Assembly (NCBI GenBank): GCA_000987045.1
Contig: LAKY01000047.1
Span: forward strand, 1-37,177
Source: Clostridiales bacterium PH28_bin88
GTDB lineage: Bacteria > Bacillota > PH28-bin88
DNA length: 37,177 nucleotides
Direction: 5' to 3'
Part shown: in pieces, positions 1-7,678 of the stretch
Numbering within the stretch: the stretch's first letter is position 1
Layout of the letters: every line of letters begins with the position of its first letter
The notes under the pieces: model-generated
What the model saw: only the letters and a program-made list of their open reading frames with translations
Told to the model about the DNA's origin: nothing
Databases searched by the model: none
Translations under genes and position numbers: made by a program

Positions 1-80
1 ACTGCTATTTTCCATAATCATGCTTCTCTGCAAATGTTAGTTTTTTGCTTTCGTCAGTATAGCACGTTGTCAAGAAATAA

Positions 81-103
81 GTGATCAACGGAGCTTTGAT
101 CAC
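81..103. repeat. Inverted repeat upstream of the first gene
   Basis: GTGATCAA at 81-88 and TTGATCAC at 96-103 form a perfect 8-bp inverted repeat around a 7-base loop. It lies about 40 bases ahead of the likely start of the coiled-coil gene. There is no T-tract, so it is not a normal terminator; it could be an operator or a 5' UTR hairpin. No clear promoter was found in 1-80. Confidence 0.4.
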
Positions 104-140
104 GGATAGGCGTGGGATTCGTGTTGAGGGAGGAGAGGGT

Positions 141-419
141 GTGGACAGTAACCAGTTTGGCGTCATCCTGGAGGAGATCAGGGACATGTTTAAGACCCTG
201 GCGGAGGGACAGACGGTACTGGAAAACAGGATGGATAAACTGGAAAACGATGTGGATGAACTGAAAACCGGGCAGGCAGGCTTGAAATCCATGATGACGG
301 TGTTGAATTCCCGGCAGACCAAACTAGAAAATGAGCTGCGTACCCTGTCCGGTTACGCGAAGGATATCTTCCTTGACCATGAGGAACGGATCAAGAAACT
401 TGAACGCCATATGGGCTAA
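141..419 (+). CDS. Small coiled-coil protein, function unknown
   Basis: Encodes 92 residues if translation starts at GTG 141, chosen because GGGAGGAGAGG lies just upstream; an in-frame GTG at 81 has no ribosome binding site and sits in an inverted repeat. The product is hydrophilic and almost wholly alpha-helical, with heptad-like spacing of Leu, Ile and Met through segments such as ENRMDKLENDVDELKTG and LNSRQTKLENELRTLSG. This predicts a cytosolic coiled coil that oligomerises. No catalytic motif, signal peptide or membrane segment is visible. Short proteins with this look are common in Firmicutes and have no assigned role. The gene stands alone and ends at a strong terminator. Confidence 0.7.
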   Translation: MDSNQFGVILEEIRDMFKTLAEGQTVLENRMDKLENDVDELKTGQAGLKSMMTVLNSRQTKLENELRTLSGYAKDIFLDHEERIKKLERHMG

Positions 420-431
420 GCATGTTTACAG

Positions 432-470
432 CGGCCCTGGTACCCTTGGTGGTCAGGGCCGTTATTGTTT
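432..470 (+). terminator. Intrinsic terminator after the coiled-coil gene
   Basis: CGGCCCTG (432-439) pairs perfectly with CAGGGCCG (454-461), followed by TTATTGTTT. It separates the coiled-coil gene from the exporter gene. Confidence 0.75.
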
Positions 471-529
471 AAACCTGATCATACGTTGCGCCAGGTAAAT
501 GCCTGGAAAGTGGAGGAGTTAAACCGGGT

Positions 530-1480
530 ATGAAAAGCGCTTTTAAGACAGGAACGGTCCCAGGAGCAGGATTGAAAGAAATGAGTGTTGGGTACCTGCT
601 GGTAGGCCTGGCGGCGGCCCTGTGGGGTTCAATCGGCGTTATCGGTAAGGGCCTGTTCCAGCAGGGGTTGGACCCGCTGACAGTGTCCACTGCCCGGGCT
701 GGGTTCACGTTTCTGGCTATGGTGGCGCTGGCAGCAGGCTATAACAGGAGGCTGCTGGTTGTCGAGAAACGGGATATGGGCTTCTTTGTCCTCTATGGCC
801 TGGTTAGCGTGGCCGTATACAACTTCGCCTATTTGTCCGCAATCCAAAAAACCACCGTGGCCACCGCCGTCGTTCTCCTTTACACCGCGCCGGCCTTTGT
901 GGCGGTGTTTTCTTATTATTTCCTGGGGGAGGCCTTTACCGGAGCCAAAGCCGCCTGCCTTTTGTTCACTTTGGCCGGGTGTTTTTTGGTTGTCAAGGGG
1001 TATGACGCCGGCGCCCTCCGGCTTAACGGCCCGGGGATCGCCGCCGGCCTGGGTGCGGGCTTAACCTATGCCCTGTTCAGCATTTTTGGCAAGAAGGGCC
1101 TGGCCAGGTACCATCCCTGGACGGTAGTTCTTTATTCCCAGGGTTTCGGCGCCTTGTTTCTGTTGGCTGCCAGCCGGCCGTGGCGCCTTTTCGCGGAAGG
1201 TCACCCACCGGAAGTCTGGATCAGACTGGGGGCGCTGGCTCTGATTTGTACCGTGGCAGCCAACAGTAGCTACATCATGGGCCTGAAGCGGCTTGAGGCG
1301 AGTCGTGCCAGCATTACCGCCACCCTGGAGCCGGTGGTTGCGGCGGTACTTGCCTACCTGCTCCTGGGAGAAACCATGGAGGGGTGGCAGGTGCTGGGGA
1401 TCCTGGTGGTGGTGAGTGCGGTGGTCATGCTGCAAAGGGCTCCATCATCCAGGAGGCAGGAGGCAGGACACAACGTATAG
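530..1480 (+). CDS. EamA/DMT-family membrane transporter
   Basis: A 316-residue polytopic membrane protein with the layout of the drug/metabolite transporter superfamily: two tandem EamA repeats (about residues 18-150 and 165-300) of five predicted helices each. The family signs are visible: a small-residue-rich first helix with LWGSIGVIGK, the end of repeat one as LAGCFLVV, and the pre-helix segment ASITATLEPVVAAVLAYLLL in repeat two. Members export or import amino acids, nucleosides or other metabolites; the substrate cannot be read here. GGAGGAG at 512-518 precedes ATG 530; a second ATG at 581 is possible. The last residues, RRQEAGHNV, are encoded by a short GGAGGCA-type repeat and look like a recently altered tail. 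Confidence 0.88.
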   Translation: MKSAFKTGTVPGAGLKEMSVGYLLVGLAAALWGSIGVIGKGLFQQGLDPLTVSTARAGFTFLAMVALAAGYNRRLLVVEKRDMGFFVLYGLVSVAVYNFAYLSAIQKTTVATAVVLLYTAPAFVAVFSYYFLGEAFTGAKAACLLFTLAGCFLVVKGYDAGALRLNGPGIAAGLGAGLTYALFSIFGKKGLARYHPWTVVLYSQGFGALFLLAASRPWRLFAEGHPPEVWIRLGALALICTVAANSSYIMGLKRLEASRASITATLEPVVAAVLAYLLLGETMEGWQVLGILVVVSAVVMLQRAPSSRRQEAGHNV

Positions 1481-1484
1481 CCCT

Positions 1485-1516
1485 CACCTCCGGACCGCAT
1501 AATAGGAGCGGAGGTG
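1485..1516 (+). promoter_or_regulatory. Hairpin that would mask a ribosome binding site
   Basis: CACCTCCG (1485-1492) is the exact reverse complement of CGGAGGTG (1509-1516), which contains the ribosome binding site of the small gene starting at 1522. The hairpin would hide the site when that RNA is folded. It could make translation conditional or couple it to ribosomes finishing the exporter gene (stop at 1480). This is seen directly in sequence; the regulatory role is inference. Confidence 0.45.
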
Positions 1517-1521
1517 GGCGT

Positions 1522-1707
1522 ATGCGTACCCGGATCGTAAACTTTTGGGTCCTGGTGGTGTTGGCCTTTTTGGTGGTACTGTTGATGCTGGCGGTGTTTT
1601 TCCTTTCCCCGCCGCTCCGGAAACCGGTGCCAGGTACCCCGCCTAAATACTGGGATGTTCCCACCTGGATGATCCCCGCCCTGGGGGGCTCCGAAAATGC
1701 TCATTAA
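1522..1707 (+). CDS. Small single-pass membrane protein
   Basis: Encodes 61 residues from ATG 1522, preceded by GGAGCGGAGGTGGG. A short basic N-terminus (MRTRIVNF) leads into one long hydrophobic helix of about 22 residues (WVLVVLAFLVVLLMLAVFF). A proline-rich extracytoplasmic tail follows, containing KYWDVPTWMIPALGG. The basic start and single helix suggest either an uncleaved anchor or a signal peptide without a clear cleavage site. No family recognised. It follows the exporter by 41 bases and probably shares its transcript, ending at the 1754 terminator. Confidence 0.6.
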   Translation: MRTRIVNFWVLVVLAFLVVLLMLAVFFLSPPLRKPVPGTPPKYWDVPTWMIPALGGSENAH

Positions 1708-2047
1708 AAAAAGATGGCACAGTTCTGGCGGATAATTAGGGTAATACTTCTTCATCGCTTGCCTTCAGGAGCGATTTTTTATTACCATCAGAAAGTATAA
1801 CTTTCTGTGGCAAGTGCAACTAAGGCTTCCGCCTGCGCCTGAAGGCTTGCACCACAGGCATAAGTGCGACTAAGCCCATAAATGGGCAAGTCTTCTTTAG
1901 CGCAAGCCAAGTTTTCTTTATTTGTACCACCTCAATTCCATCAAAGAGATATTTTTTACCCTGATACTGCAGGAAATCAGTTATCCTATATCGAAACAAC
2001 ATGCATATAGTATAACAGAATCCATTTGGTAAAGGGAGGGTGCTATC
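1708..2047. other. Gene-poor AT-rich spacer before fbp
   Basis: The stretch holds a terminator (1754-1782), a tight inverted repeat CAGAAAGT-ATA-ACTTTCTG (1789-1807) and two near-identical 15-mers, AAGTGCAACTAAGGC (1812) and AAGTGCGACTAAGCC (1862). The -10-like TATAGTATAAC near 2006 may belong to the fbp promoter, but no good -35 is seen. A minus-strand reading (about 2003 down to 1820) gives a plausible-looking but unsupported peptide. No gene is called here. Confidence 0.5.
1754..1782 (+). terminator. Intrinsic terminator
   Basis: ATCGCT (1754-1759) pairs with AGCGAT (1770-1775) and is followed by a T-run. The stem is short, so the strength is uncertain. It ends the exporter/small membrane protein unit. 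Confidence 0.5.
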
Positions 2048-3178
2048 TTGGGCAACAAAATTACGCTCACGGTGATCAAGGCCGATATCGGGGGGTTTGT
2101 GGGGCATTCCAGCGTGCATCCCAGGTTACTGGCAAAAGCGGGAGAGTGCCTTGCGGCCAGTGACCTCCTGGTAGATTTCCATGTCACTCACGTGGGCGAT
2201 GACATCAACCTTTGCATGACCCACCGCCGGGGTGTGGATGACGACAAGATCCACAAGCTGGCGTGGGAGACATTCCTGAGCTGTACCGAGGTTTCCAAAG
2301 AACTGAAGCTGTACGGCGCCGGCCAGGACCTGCTGTCCGATGCCTTTTCCGGCAACATCAAGGGGATGGGGCCGGGCGTGGCGGAAATGGAGTTCGAGGA
2401 GCGCAAGAGTGAACCGGTGATCATCTTCATGGCGGACAAAACGGAACCCGGCGCCTGGAACCTGCCGCTGTATAAGATGTTTGCCGACCCTTTCAACACC
2501 ATCGGGCTGGTCATCGATCCGAAAATGCACGCCGGTTTTGCCTTTGAGGTACACGACCTGATTGAGAACAAGAAAGTGCTTTTCAACCTGCCCGAGGAGT
2601 TGTACGACCTGCTGATCTTCATCGGTGCTCCGGGCCGTTACTGCATCAAGTCTGTTTACTCCCGCACCACCGGGGAGATTGCCGCTACCTCCAGCACCCA
2701 GCGGTTGAACCTGATGGCTGGCCGCTACGTGGGTAAGGACGACCCGGTTTGTATCGTCCGCTGCCAGAGCGGCCTGCCGGCGGTGGGCGAAGCCCTGGAG
2801 CCCTTTGCAACCCCCCACCTGGTAGCCGGCTGGATGAGAGGGTCTCATCACGGTCCCCTGATGCCGGTTTCCGTGGCCCAGTCCAATCCTACCCGCTTTG
2901 ACGGTCCTCCCCGCGTGGTGGCCCTGGGCTTCCAGTTGGCTAACGGTAAGCTGGTCGGGCCCCAGGACTTCTTCGCCGATCCATCGTACGACGAGGCCCG
3001 GCGCAAGGCAAACAAGCTGGCCGACTACCTGAGACAACTGGGCCCCTTTGAACCCCACCGCCTGCCGCTGGACGAGATGGAGTATACCACCATGCCGGAC
3101 GTGATGGCCAAGCTTAAAGACCGGTTTGTAGACGTAAACGGAGACCTGGAAAGCGATGTGGCGGCAACCAGGGAATAA
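2048..3178 (+). CDS. fbp: Fructose-1,6-bisphosphate aldolase/phosphatase, archaeal type
   Basis: A 376-residue member of the class V (COG1980) bifunctional enzyme that condenses glyceraldehyde-3-phosphate with dihydroxyacetone phosphate and then removes the 1-phosphate, giving fructose-6-phosphate in one cytosolic, Mg-dependent protein. Visible metal and substrate residues are D13 and H20 (KADIGGFVGHSSVHP), D51-D52 (HVGDDINL) and D130-K131 (ADKTEPGAWN). Y227 and K230 (RYVGKDDP) sit where the family's aldolase Tyr and Schiff-base Lys are found. A late Tyr in DEMEYTTM fits the catalytic tyrosine near residue 348 of archaeal enzymes. Length is typical of the family. TTG 2048 is the start because GGGAGGG lies 8 bases ahead. 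Known family use is irreversible gluconeogenesis in archaea and deep-branching or thermophilic bacteria, fitting an organism that grows on acids rather than sugars. Confidence 0.96.
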   Translation: MGNKITLTVIKADIGGFVGHSSVHPRLLAKAGECLAASDLLVDFHVTHVGDDINLCMTHRRGVDDDKIHKLAWETFLSCTEVSKELKLYGAGQDLLSDAFSGNIKGMGPGVAEMEFEERKSEPVIIFMADKTEPGAWNLPLYKMFADPFNTIGLVIDPKMHAGFAFEVHDLIENKKVLFNLPEELYDLLIFIGAPGRYCIKSVYSRTTGEIAATSSTQRLNLMAGRYVGKDDPVCIVRCQSGLPAVGEALEPFATPHLVAGWMRGSHHGPLMPVSVAQSNPTRFDGPPRVVALGFQLANGKLVGPQDFFADPSYDEARRKANKLADYLRQLGPFEPHRLPLDEMEYTTMPDVMAKLKDRFVDVNGDLESDVAATRE

Positions 3179-3204
3179 GCTTTTAAAATAAGGTGACAGC
3201 TAAG

Positions 3205-3239
3205 AGCCCTGCCGGTACACTACCGGGCGGGGCTGTTTT
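3205..3239 (+). terminator. Intrinsic terminator after fbp
   Basis: AGCCCTGCCGGTA pairs with TACCGGGCGGGGCT around a CAC loop with one bulge, followed by GTTTTG. It closes the single-gene fbp unit. Confidence 0.75.
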
Positions 3240-3296
3240 GCATTGCCAAGCATATCTTTCCATTTGAGATTTTTTCGGGGGAGGAAACCGGATGTA

Positions 3297-3327
3297 TTGA
3301 AATTTTTATGCGTTTATGGTGTAATAT
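3297..3327 (+). promoter_or_regulatory. Possible sigma-A promoter of the decarboxylase gene
   Basis: TTGAAA (3297-3302) and TAATAT (3322-3327) are separated by 19 bases, slightly long for a sigma-A promoter. They lie about 40 bases ahead of the likely start codon. Confidence 0.35.
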
Positions 3328-3367
3328 ATTCATTGTAAAAAATGGCCCTGAGAGGAGGTTGGCCCAG

Positions 3368-4867
3368 ATGTACCAAGACATGCAGCGACGCACGCCCTTG
3401 TTTGACGCCGTGAAAAAATACGTTTCATCCGGAATCGTTCCTTTCCATGTACCCGGGCATAAACAGGGCCGCGGCCTACCTGAGTTCAAGGAATATGTAG
3501 GGGAAAACGTGTTGGCTATGGATTTGACTTGTATGCCTGACCTGGATAACATTCTGAACCCTTTGGGGGTAATCCGGGAAGCTCAGGAACTGGCTGCGCA
3601 GGCCTTCGGCGCTGATCACGCATATTTCCTGGTCAACGGGACCACCTGCGGCATTCAGGCCATGATCATGGCGGTCTGTGAGCCGGGGGACAAAATAATC
3701 CTTCCCCGGAACGCCCATAAATCGGCTATCGGCGGCATCATTTTAAGCGGGGCCAACCCGGTTTACCTGGACCCTGAGATTAACCGGGATTTCGGCATTT
3801 CCATGGGGATCACCCCGGAAAAGGTGGAGCGCGCTTTGCGGGAATACCCGGACGCGAAGGCGGTTTTTGTCATCAACCCCACTTACTACGGTGCAGCTTC
3901 CGACCTGGCGGGGATCGTGGAGGTAGCCCACCGTTACCGGGTACCGGTGATTGTGGACGAGGCCCATGGCGCTCATTTCGGTTTCCATGAGGGGCTACCG
4001 GTTTCAGCAATGGAAGCGGGAGCGGACCTTTCCGCCGCTTCTACCCATAAACTGACCGGGTCCATGACCCAGAGTTCCTTCCTGCTGCTGAAGGAAGGAT
4101 TTGTTAGCCCGCAGCGGGTGAAAGCGGTCCTGAATATCACCCAGACCACCAGCCCGTCCTACGTGCTGCTGGCTTCCCTGGACGTGGCTCGCAAGCAAAT
4201 GGCCCTGCAGGGACGGGAAATGGTACAACGGACCCTGGAATTGGCCCAACGGGTTAGGCTGGAGATTGCCGGCATTGAAGGGTATGACCTGCTGGATGAA
4301 AACGTGGTAGGGGCTCCGGGCTGCATTGCCCTCGATCCCACCAAAATAACTCTCAATGTTCAGGGTTTGGGGCTTTCGGGTTACGAATTGGAAAGCATCT
4401 TGCGCCGGAAGTACAACCTGCAGGTGGAGCTGTCCGACCTGTACAACGTCATTTTTCTTCTAACCATTGCCGACGACCGGGGGACGGTGGGTTACCTGGT
4501 GGACTGCCTGCGGGATATTGCCAACCAGCGGTCGCTCAAGAACGTGATCAAGTATTGCCCCCCGTTGCCCGCCATCCCCGAGATGGTGATGCTCCCGCGG
4601 GATGCCTTCTATAGCGAGACCAAGGTGATAGACTTACAGGACGCGGAGGGTGCAATCAGTGCCGAGAGCATCATGGCTTACCCGCCGGGTATCCCGCTGG
4701 TCTGTCCTGGTGAACGTATTACCCGCGAGATCATCGACTACGTCACAGTGTTAAAACAAGAACACGCCGATTTGCAGGGGACGGAAGACCCCCGGATTGA
4801 ACGCATCAAGGTACTCAAGCCGGGATTTACGCTGGTAGAGCCGGTGATGATGGAAGACGTGGGTTAA
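3368..4867 (+). CDS. PLP-dependent Orn/Lys/Arg decarboxylase
   Basis: A 499-residue fold-type I decarboxylase of the Orn/Lys/Arg family (Bacillus SpeA/YaaO type), which removes CO2 from a basic amino acid to give a polyamine precursor. The N-terminus has RRTPLFDAVKKY and the family sign VPFHVPGHKQGRG. The cofactor-binding segment is VIVDEAHGAHFGF (D197 contacts the PLP ring nitrogen), and STHKLTGSMTQSS carries the Schiff-base lysine, K228. A C-terminal domain of about 120 residues is present, as in short Gram-positive members. ATG 3368 is preferred over an in-frame ATG at 3308 because GAGGAGGTT sits 7 bases ahead. Whether the substrate is arginine, lysine or ornithine cannot be settled from sequence alone. 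It is a single-gene unit. Confidence 0.93.
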   Translation: MYQDMQRRTPLFDAVKKYVSSGIVPFHVPGHKQGRGLPEFKEYVGENVLAMDLTCMPDLDNILNPLGVIREAQELAAQAFGADHAYFLVNGTTCGIQAMIMAVCEPGDKIILPRNAHKSAIGGIILSGANPVYLDPEINRDFGISMGITPEKVERALREYPDAKAVFVINPTYYGAASDLAGIVEVAHRYRVPVIVDEAHGAHFGFHEGLPVSAMEAGADLSAASTHKLTGSMTQSSFLLLKEGFVSPQRVKAVLNITQTTSPSYVLLASLDVARKQMALQGREMVQRTLELAQRVRLEIAGIEGYDLLDENVVGAPGCIALDPTKITLNVQGLGLSGYELESILRRKYNLQVELSDLYNVIFLLTIADDRGTVGYLVDCLRDIANQRSLKNVIKYCPPLPAIPEMVMLPRDAFYSETKVIDLQDAEGAISAESIMAYPPGIPLVCPGERITREIIDYVTVLKQEHADLQGTEDPRIERIKVLKPGFTLVEPVMMEDVG

Positions 4868-4876
4868 CCAAAACAG

Positions 4877-4913
4877 AGTTCTCCGGACGGGTTCCGGGGA
4901 ACTTTTCTTTTCC
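4877..4913 (+). terminator. Intrinsic terminator after the decarboxylase
   Basis: AGTTCTCCGGA (4877-4887) pairs with TCCGGGGAACT (4893-4903) with one G-T pair, followed by TTTCTTTT. Confidence 0.8.
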
Positions 4914-4985
4914 CTCTAAAACAGGAACTACGAAAGGTGCGTCGAATATAATGATAAAACGAGCAATTATTGGAGGTGAAGGAAC

Positions 4986-5183
4986 GTGATCTTCGGTGGT
5001 GTACTGGTGTTGCTGGGGGTACTGGTCATCATCTATTATGTATACCGGCAGAGGGTGGACCCGGGTTACAACCTGTTCCCGTCCAATCACATCGACCGGG
5101 ACAAAAAACTACACCCCGAGAATTATCTTTCCAGGACCGAAGCAGCGGCGGAAAGGGAATCGGCAGCCAAGTTGGCCGAATAG
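4986..5183 (+). CDS. Small N-terminally anchored membrane protein
   Basis: Encodes 65 residues from GTG 4986, chosen because GGAGGTGAAGGA lies directly upstream. The first 20 residues (IFGGVLVLLGVLVIIYYVY) form one membrane helix. The rest is a charged tail containing RVDPGYNLFPSNH and an acidic-basic C-terminus rich in Ala and Glu. There is no cysteine or catalytic motif. It resembles the short orphan membrane proteins often seen in spore-forming Clostridia, but no family is assigned. A TATAAT at 4947-4952 may be its -10; no matching -35 was seen. Confidence 0.65.
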   Translation: MIFGGVLVLLGVLVIIYYVYRQRVDPGYNLFPSNHIDRDKKLHPENYLSRTEAAAERESAAKLAE

Positions 5184-5352
5184 TCGTGTCTTCCGGTAAA
5201 TGCCGAATGGCATGAAATGTTTTTGTTCTTCGTGCCAGGATTTAAGCGCTATAGTAAACAGTAAGGTTTCACGGCTCTTGAGGAGTGGCGGAAGTGTACC
5301 GCGGGAGTGACCTGCGGCCTCTTTGTCTTTGCTTTCTACCCTGTTAAACCGA

Positions 5353-5381
5353 TAGACAAGACACCTGGCGTCGGATATACT
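5353..5381 (+). promoter_or_regulatory. Sigma-A-like promoter of the diguanylate cyclase gene
   Basis: TAGACA (5353-5358) and TATACT (5376-5381) are separated by exactly 17 bases, about 50 bases ahead of the start codon. Each box differs from consensus at one position. Confidence 0.6.
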
Positions 5382-5430
5382 GGAAAAGAGGGGTAAAATA
5401 GGTATCCATTTTCTTTCTGAGGGTGACTTT

Positions 5431-7368
5431 ATGAGTGCCGAGGGAAAAGACAATAAGCAAGACGGGAAAATGGCGGAATTACTGCGGACCTCGGAGGAAC
5501 GGTACCGGCTCCTCTTTGAAAGCGCGAACGACGCTATTTTTGTCCATGACATGAATGGCAGGTTCCTGGAGGCTAACCGGCGGGCGTGCGAGATGCTGGG
5601 TTACAGCCGGGAGGAACTGCTGTACTTGCGGATGCAGGACCTGGCGGTGGACGGCGCGGGACCGGCGGCTCAACGCATCCGGTCTATTGAACTGGCGGGG
5701 AACGGGGTATTCGAAACCTCGGTTACTGATAAGCTTGGCCAGTTGATTCCCGTCGAGGTCAGCGCTTCCATCATCAACTACCAGGGCCGGAAGGCGGTCC
5801 AGGCAGTTGCCCGGGATACCAGTGAACGGAAACGGTCGGAAGAGGAAATCCTCCGCTGGAACCGGGAGCTGGCACGCCTGAGCGCCACGACCACCGCGCT
5901 CATCAAAATTAACCACCTGATCAGTTCCAGCCTGGATATGAACCAGGTATGGCAAGTATTTACCAATGAGGTCCGGAAACTGATTCCCCTGGACCGTATC
6001 GGGGTGATCCTGCTGCAGGAGCAGGGGATGATGCAGGTGCTTACCTTTGCCGGGGAGTGGCAAGGGATGCCCAGCGGGTTGATGCGCGTCCTGCCGGGCT
6101 CGGCGGAGGAGTGGGTGCTCAAGCACCGCGTACCTCACATCGAAGAAGACCTGGCGGAAGACAGGCAATTTTCTGAAGACGTCCGGCTTTACCGGGAGGG
6201 CATCAGGTCAGTAATCAGGATACCCATCTTTTCCAAGGGCAAACTGGTGGGTATATTGTTCCTGGACAGCAAGCATCCCGGTTCCTATTCCGAGCACCAC
6301 CTGACCATGCTGGAGCCCATTGCCGTCCAGTTGGCCATCACCCTGGACAACCAGCGCCTCTACCAGGAATTACAGGAGCGCGAGCGCCAGGCCAGGGTGC
6401 TGTATGAGCTTACCGCAGCCTTCAACTCCACCCTGGACCCGCAGGAGATTCTGCGGGCCCTGGCGGAAAAAACGATGCAGGCGCTGCAGGCGTCCTCGTG
6501 TGAGGTAGGACTGGTGGATGAGGATGAACTCTCCTGGGCCATCGTCCGCGGTTTGCCGGAGGACGCGATCAAGAGCCTGCGCTTTAAAGAGGGCGAGGGA
6601 ATTGTGGGCAGGGCATGGCAAACCCGGCAGATCCAGGTGGTTAAAGACTTGAGTACCGACTCCATGACCTTGTACCGGGAAACGGCCGTTTCTCTGGGAC
6701 TCCGCTCCATGATCTGCGTTCCCATCGTATTGAGCGACGAGGTGCTCGGTATCCTGGAAGCCTGTACCTCCGAGGTGCGGGAGTATACCCCGGACGAGAT
6801 CGCCCTCCTGGGCGTCTTTGCTGCCCAGGCGGCGGTGGCCATCAACAACGCCCGCAACTTCCAGGAGATCAAGCGTGCCAAAGAAAAGATCGAAGAAATG
6901 AGCCAGCGGGATTTCCTTACAGGCCTGTACAACCGGCAGTTTTTCGAGAGCCTGTACCGGAAGGAAATAGAGAGGGCACAGCGTTACCACCGGCCCGTTA
7001 CCGTCGCCATGATGGATCTGGACGACCTGAAGCGGATCAATGATATCTACGGGCACCAGATGGGCGACGCAGTGCTGGCTGCGGTGGGGGAGGTACTGCG
7101 GCAAACGCTGCGGCAGGTGGACTTGGCAGGAAGATACGGTGGGGACGAGATCGTGGTGGCCTTTCCTGAAACCGAACTGGGTGAGGCAAGGCGCGCTATA
7201 AAACGAATCCGGGAAGCCCTTGAACGCATAAACAGCGAAGGGAGGTTCCCCTTCTCAGTACGCCTTAGCATCGGTCTCAGCTACGCTTGCGGTGATTATT
7301 CCGGTCTATTGCAGGCGGCGGATGAGGAAATGTACAAGGATAAGCAGGGGAAAGCCGGGCGACTGTAG
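5431..7368 (+). CDS. PAS-GAF-GAF-GGDEF diguanylate cyclase
   Basis: A 645-residue soluble signalling protein predicted to make cyclic di-GMP from two GTP. The order is a PAS domain (about 20-135, ERYRLLFESANDAIFVHD onward), a GAF domain (about 165-315), a second GAF domain (about 340-480) and a GGDEF domain (about 495-640). The active-site signature is intact as GGDEI at 570-574, and an RxxD motif (R561-D564) sits exactly five residues ahead. This is the family's allosteric I-site, so feedback inhibition by product is expected. No membrane segment is present, so the stimulus should be cytosolic: a small ligand, redox or gas sensed by PAS or GAF. The start ATG follows GAGGGTGA. No c-di-GMP target lies in the window. 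Confidence 0.95.
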   Translation: MSAEGKDNKQDGKMAELLRTSEERYRLLFESANDAIFVHDMNGRFLEANRRACEMLGYSREELLYLRMQDLAVDGAGPAAQRIRSIELAGNGVFETSVTDKLGQLIPVEVSASIINYQGRKAVQAVARDTSERKRSEEEILRWNRELARLSATTTALIKINHLISSSLDMNQVWQVFTNEVRKLIPLDRIGVILLQEQGMMQVLTFAGEWQGMPSGLMRVLPGSAEEWVLKHRVPHIEEDLAEDRQFSEDVRLYREGIRSVIRIPIFSKGKLVGILFLDSKHPGSYSEHHLTMLEPIAVQLAITLDNQRLYQELQERERQARVLYELTAAFNSTLDPQEILRALAEKTMQALQASSCEVGLVDEDELSWAIVRGLPEDAIKSLRFKEGEGIVGRAWQTRQIQVVKDLSTDSMTLYRETAVSLGLRSMICVPIVLSDEVLGILEACTSEVREYTPDEIALLGVFAAQAAVAINNARNFQEIKRAKEKIEEMSQRDFLTGLYNRQFFESLYRKEIERAQRYHRPVTVAMMDLDDLKRINDIYGHQMGDAVLAAVGEVLRQTLRQVDLAGRYGGDEIVVAFPETELGEARRAIKRIREALERINSEGRFPFSVRLSIGLSYACGDYSGLLQAADEEMYKDKQGKAGRL

Positions 7369-7498
7369 TCCTTCCGAGGCACAGATCAGGGCCAACAGGC
7401 TAAACGCGAAAAAGTCAACCGGACCTAAGACCGCGGAAGGCAAGAGGAAGAGCGCCCTTAATGCCCAGAAAAGGCAAGGGATATTACAAACAGACTAA
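7322..7498 (+). CDS. Short ORF with an STGPKTAEGK motif, possibly a gene remnant
   Basis: An ORF of 58 residues whose only usable in-frame start, ATG 7322, lies inside the end of the diguanylate cyclase gene. Its second half reads ANRLNAKKSTGPKTAEGKRK and then SALNAQKRQG. This matches a motif that recurs near the N-terminus of many bacterial proteins of unknown function, usually followed by HG and a longer domain, which is absent here. The first 25 residues are probably just the shifted frame of the cyclase gene. It is most likely a truncated relic, less likely a small basic nucleic-acid-binding peptide. No good ribosome binding site is visible. Confidence 0.4.
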   Translation: MRKCTRISRGKPGDCSPSEAQIRANRLNAKKSTGPKTAEGKRKSALNAQKRQGILQTD

Positions 7499-7580
7499 AG
7501 CCATTTTACATACAGGCTATAACGATAGAAATCTCCTTGGGGAGTAAAGGTGCAAGGGTTTTAAATATGATTTTCATGGA

Positions 7581-7613
7581 TTCTTCACGCTTTCTTCACA
7601 ATTTCACCCCCCT
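7581..7613 (+). promoter_or_regulatory. 11-bp direct repeats, likely OmpR-type regulator site
   Basis: TTCTTCACGCT, TTCTTCACAAT and TTCACCCCCCT follow one another with an 11-bp period, the classic spacing for head-to-tail binding by PhoB/OmpR-family regulators. The motif TTCTTMACRNYTTC recurs at 11497 ahead of the other secreted DUF2680-like gene. An OmpR-type regulator is encoded at 13513. Confidence 0.45.
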
Positions 7614-7678
7614 AAAGAGGGTGGACCGCTGCGCATAAGTAGGCGAGAACCCCAAAAAAATTTTAGGGAGGCGAAAAC

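Noticed and set aside
1820..2003. Minus-strand frame ahead of fbp that could encode a basic peptide
   Set aside because: No convincing ribosome binding site, AT-rich repeat-like DNA, and it lies across what should be the fbp promoter region.
2126..3058. Long minus-strand frame opposite fbp
   Set aside because: The plus strand encodes a complete, motif-bearing enzyme; long antisense frames are common in high-GC coding DNA.
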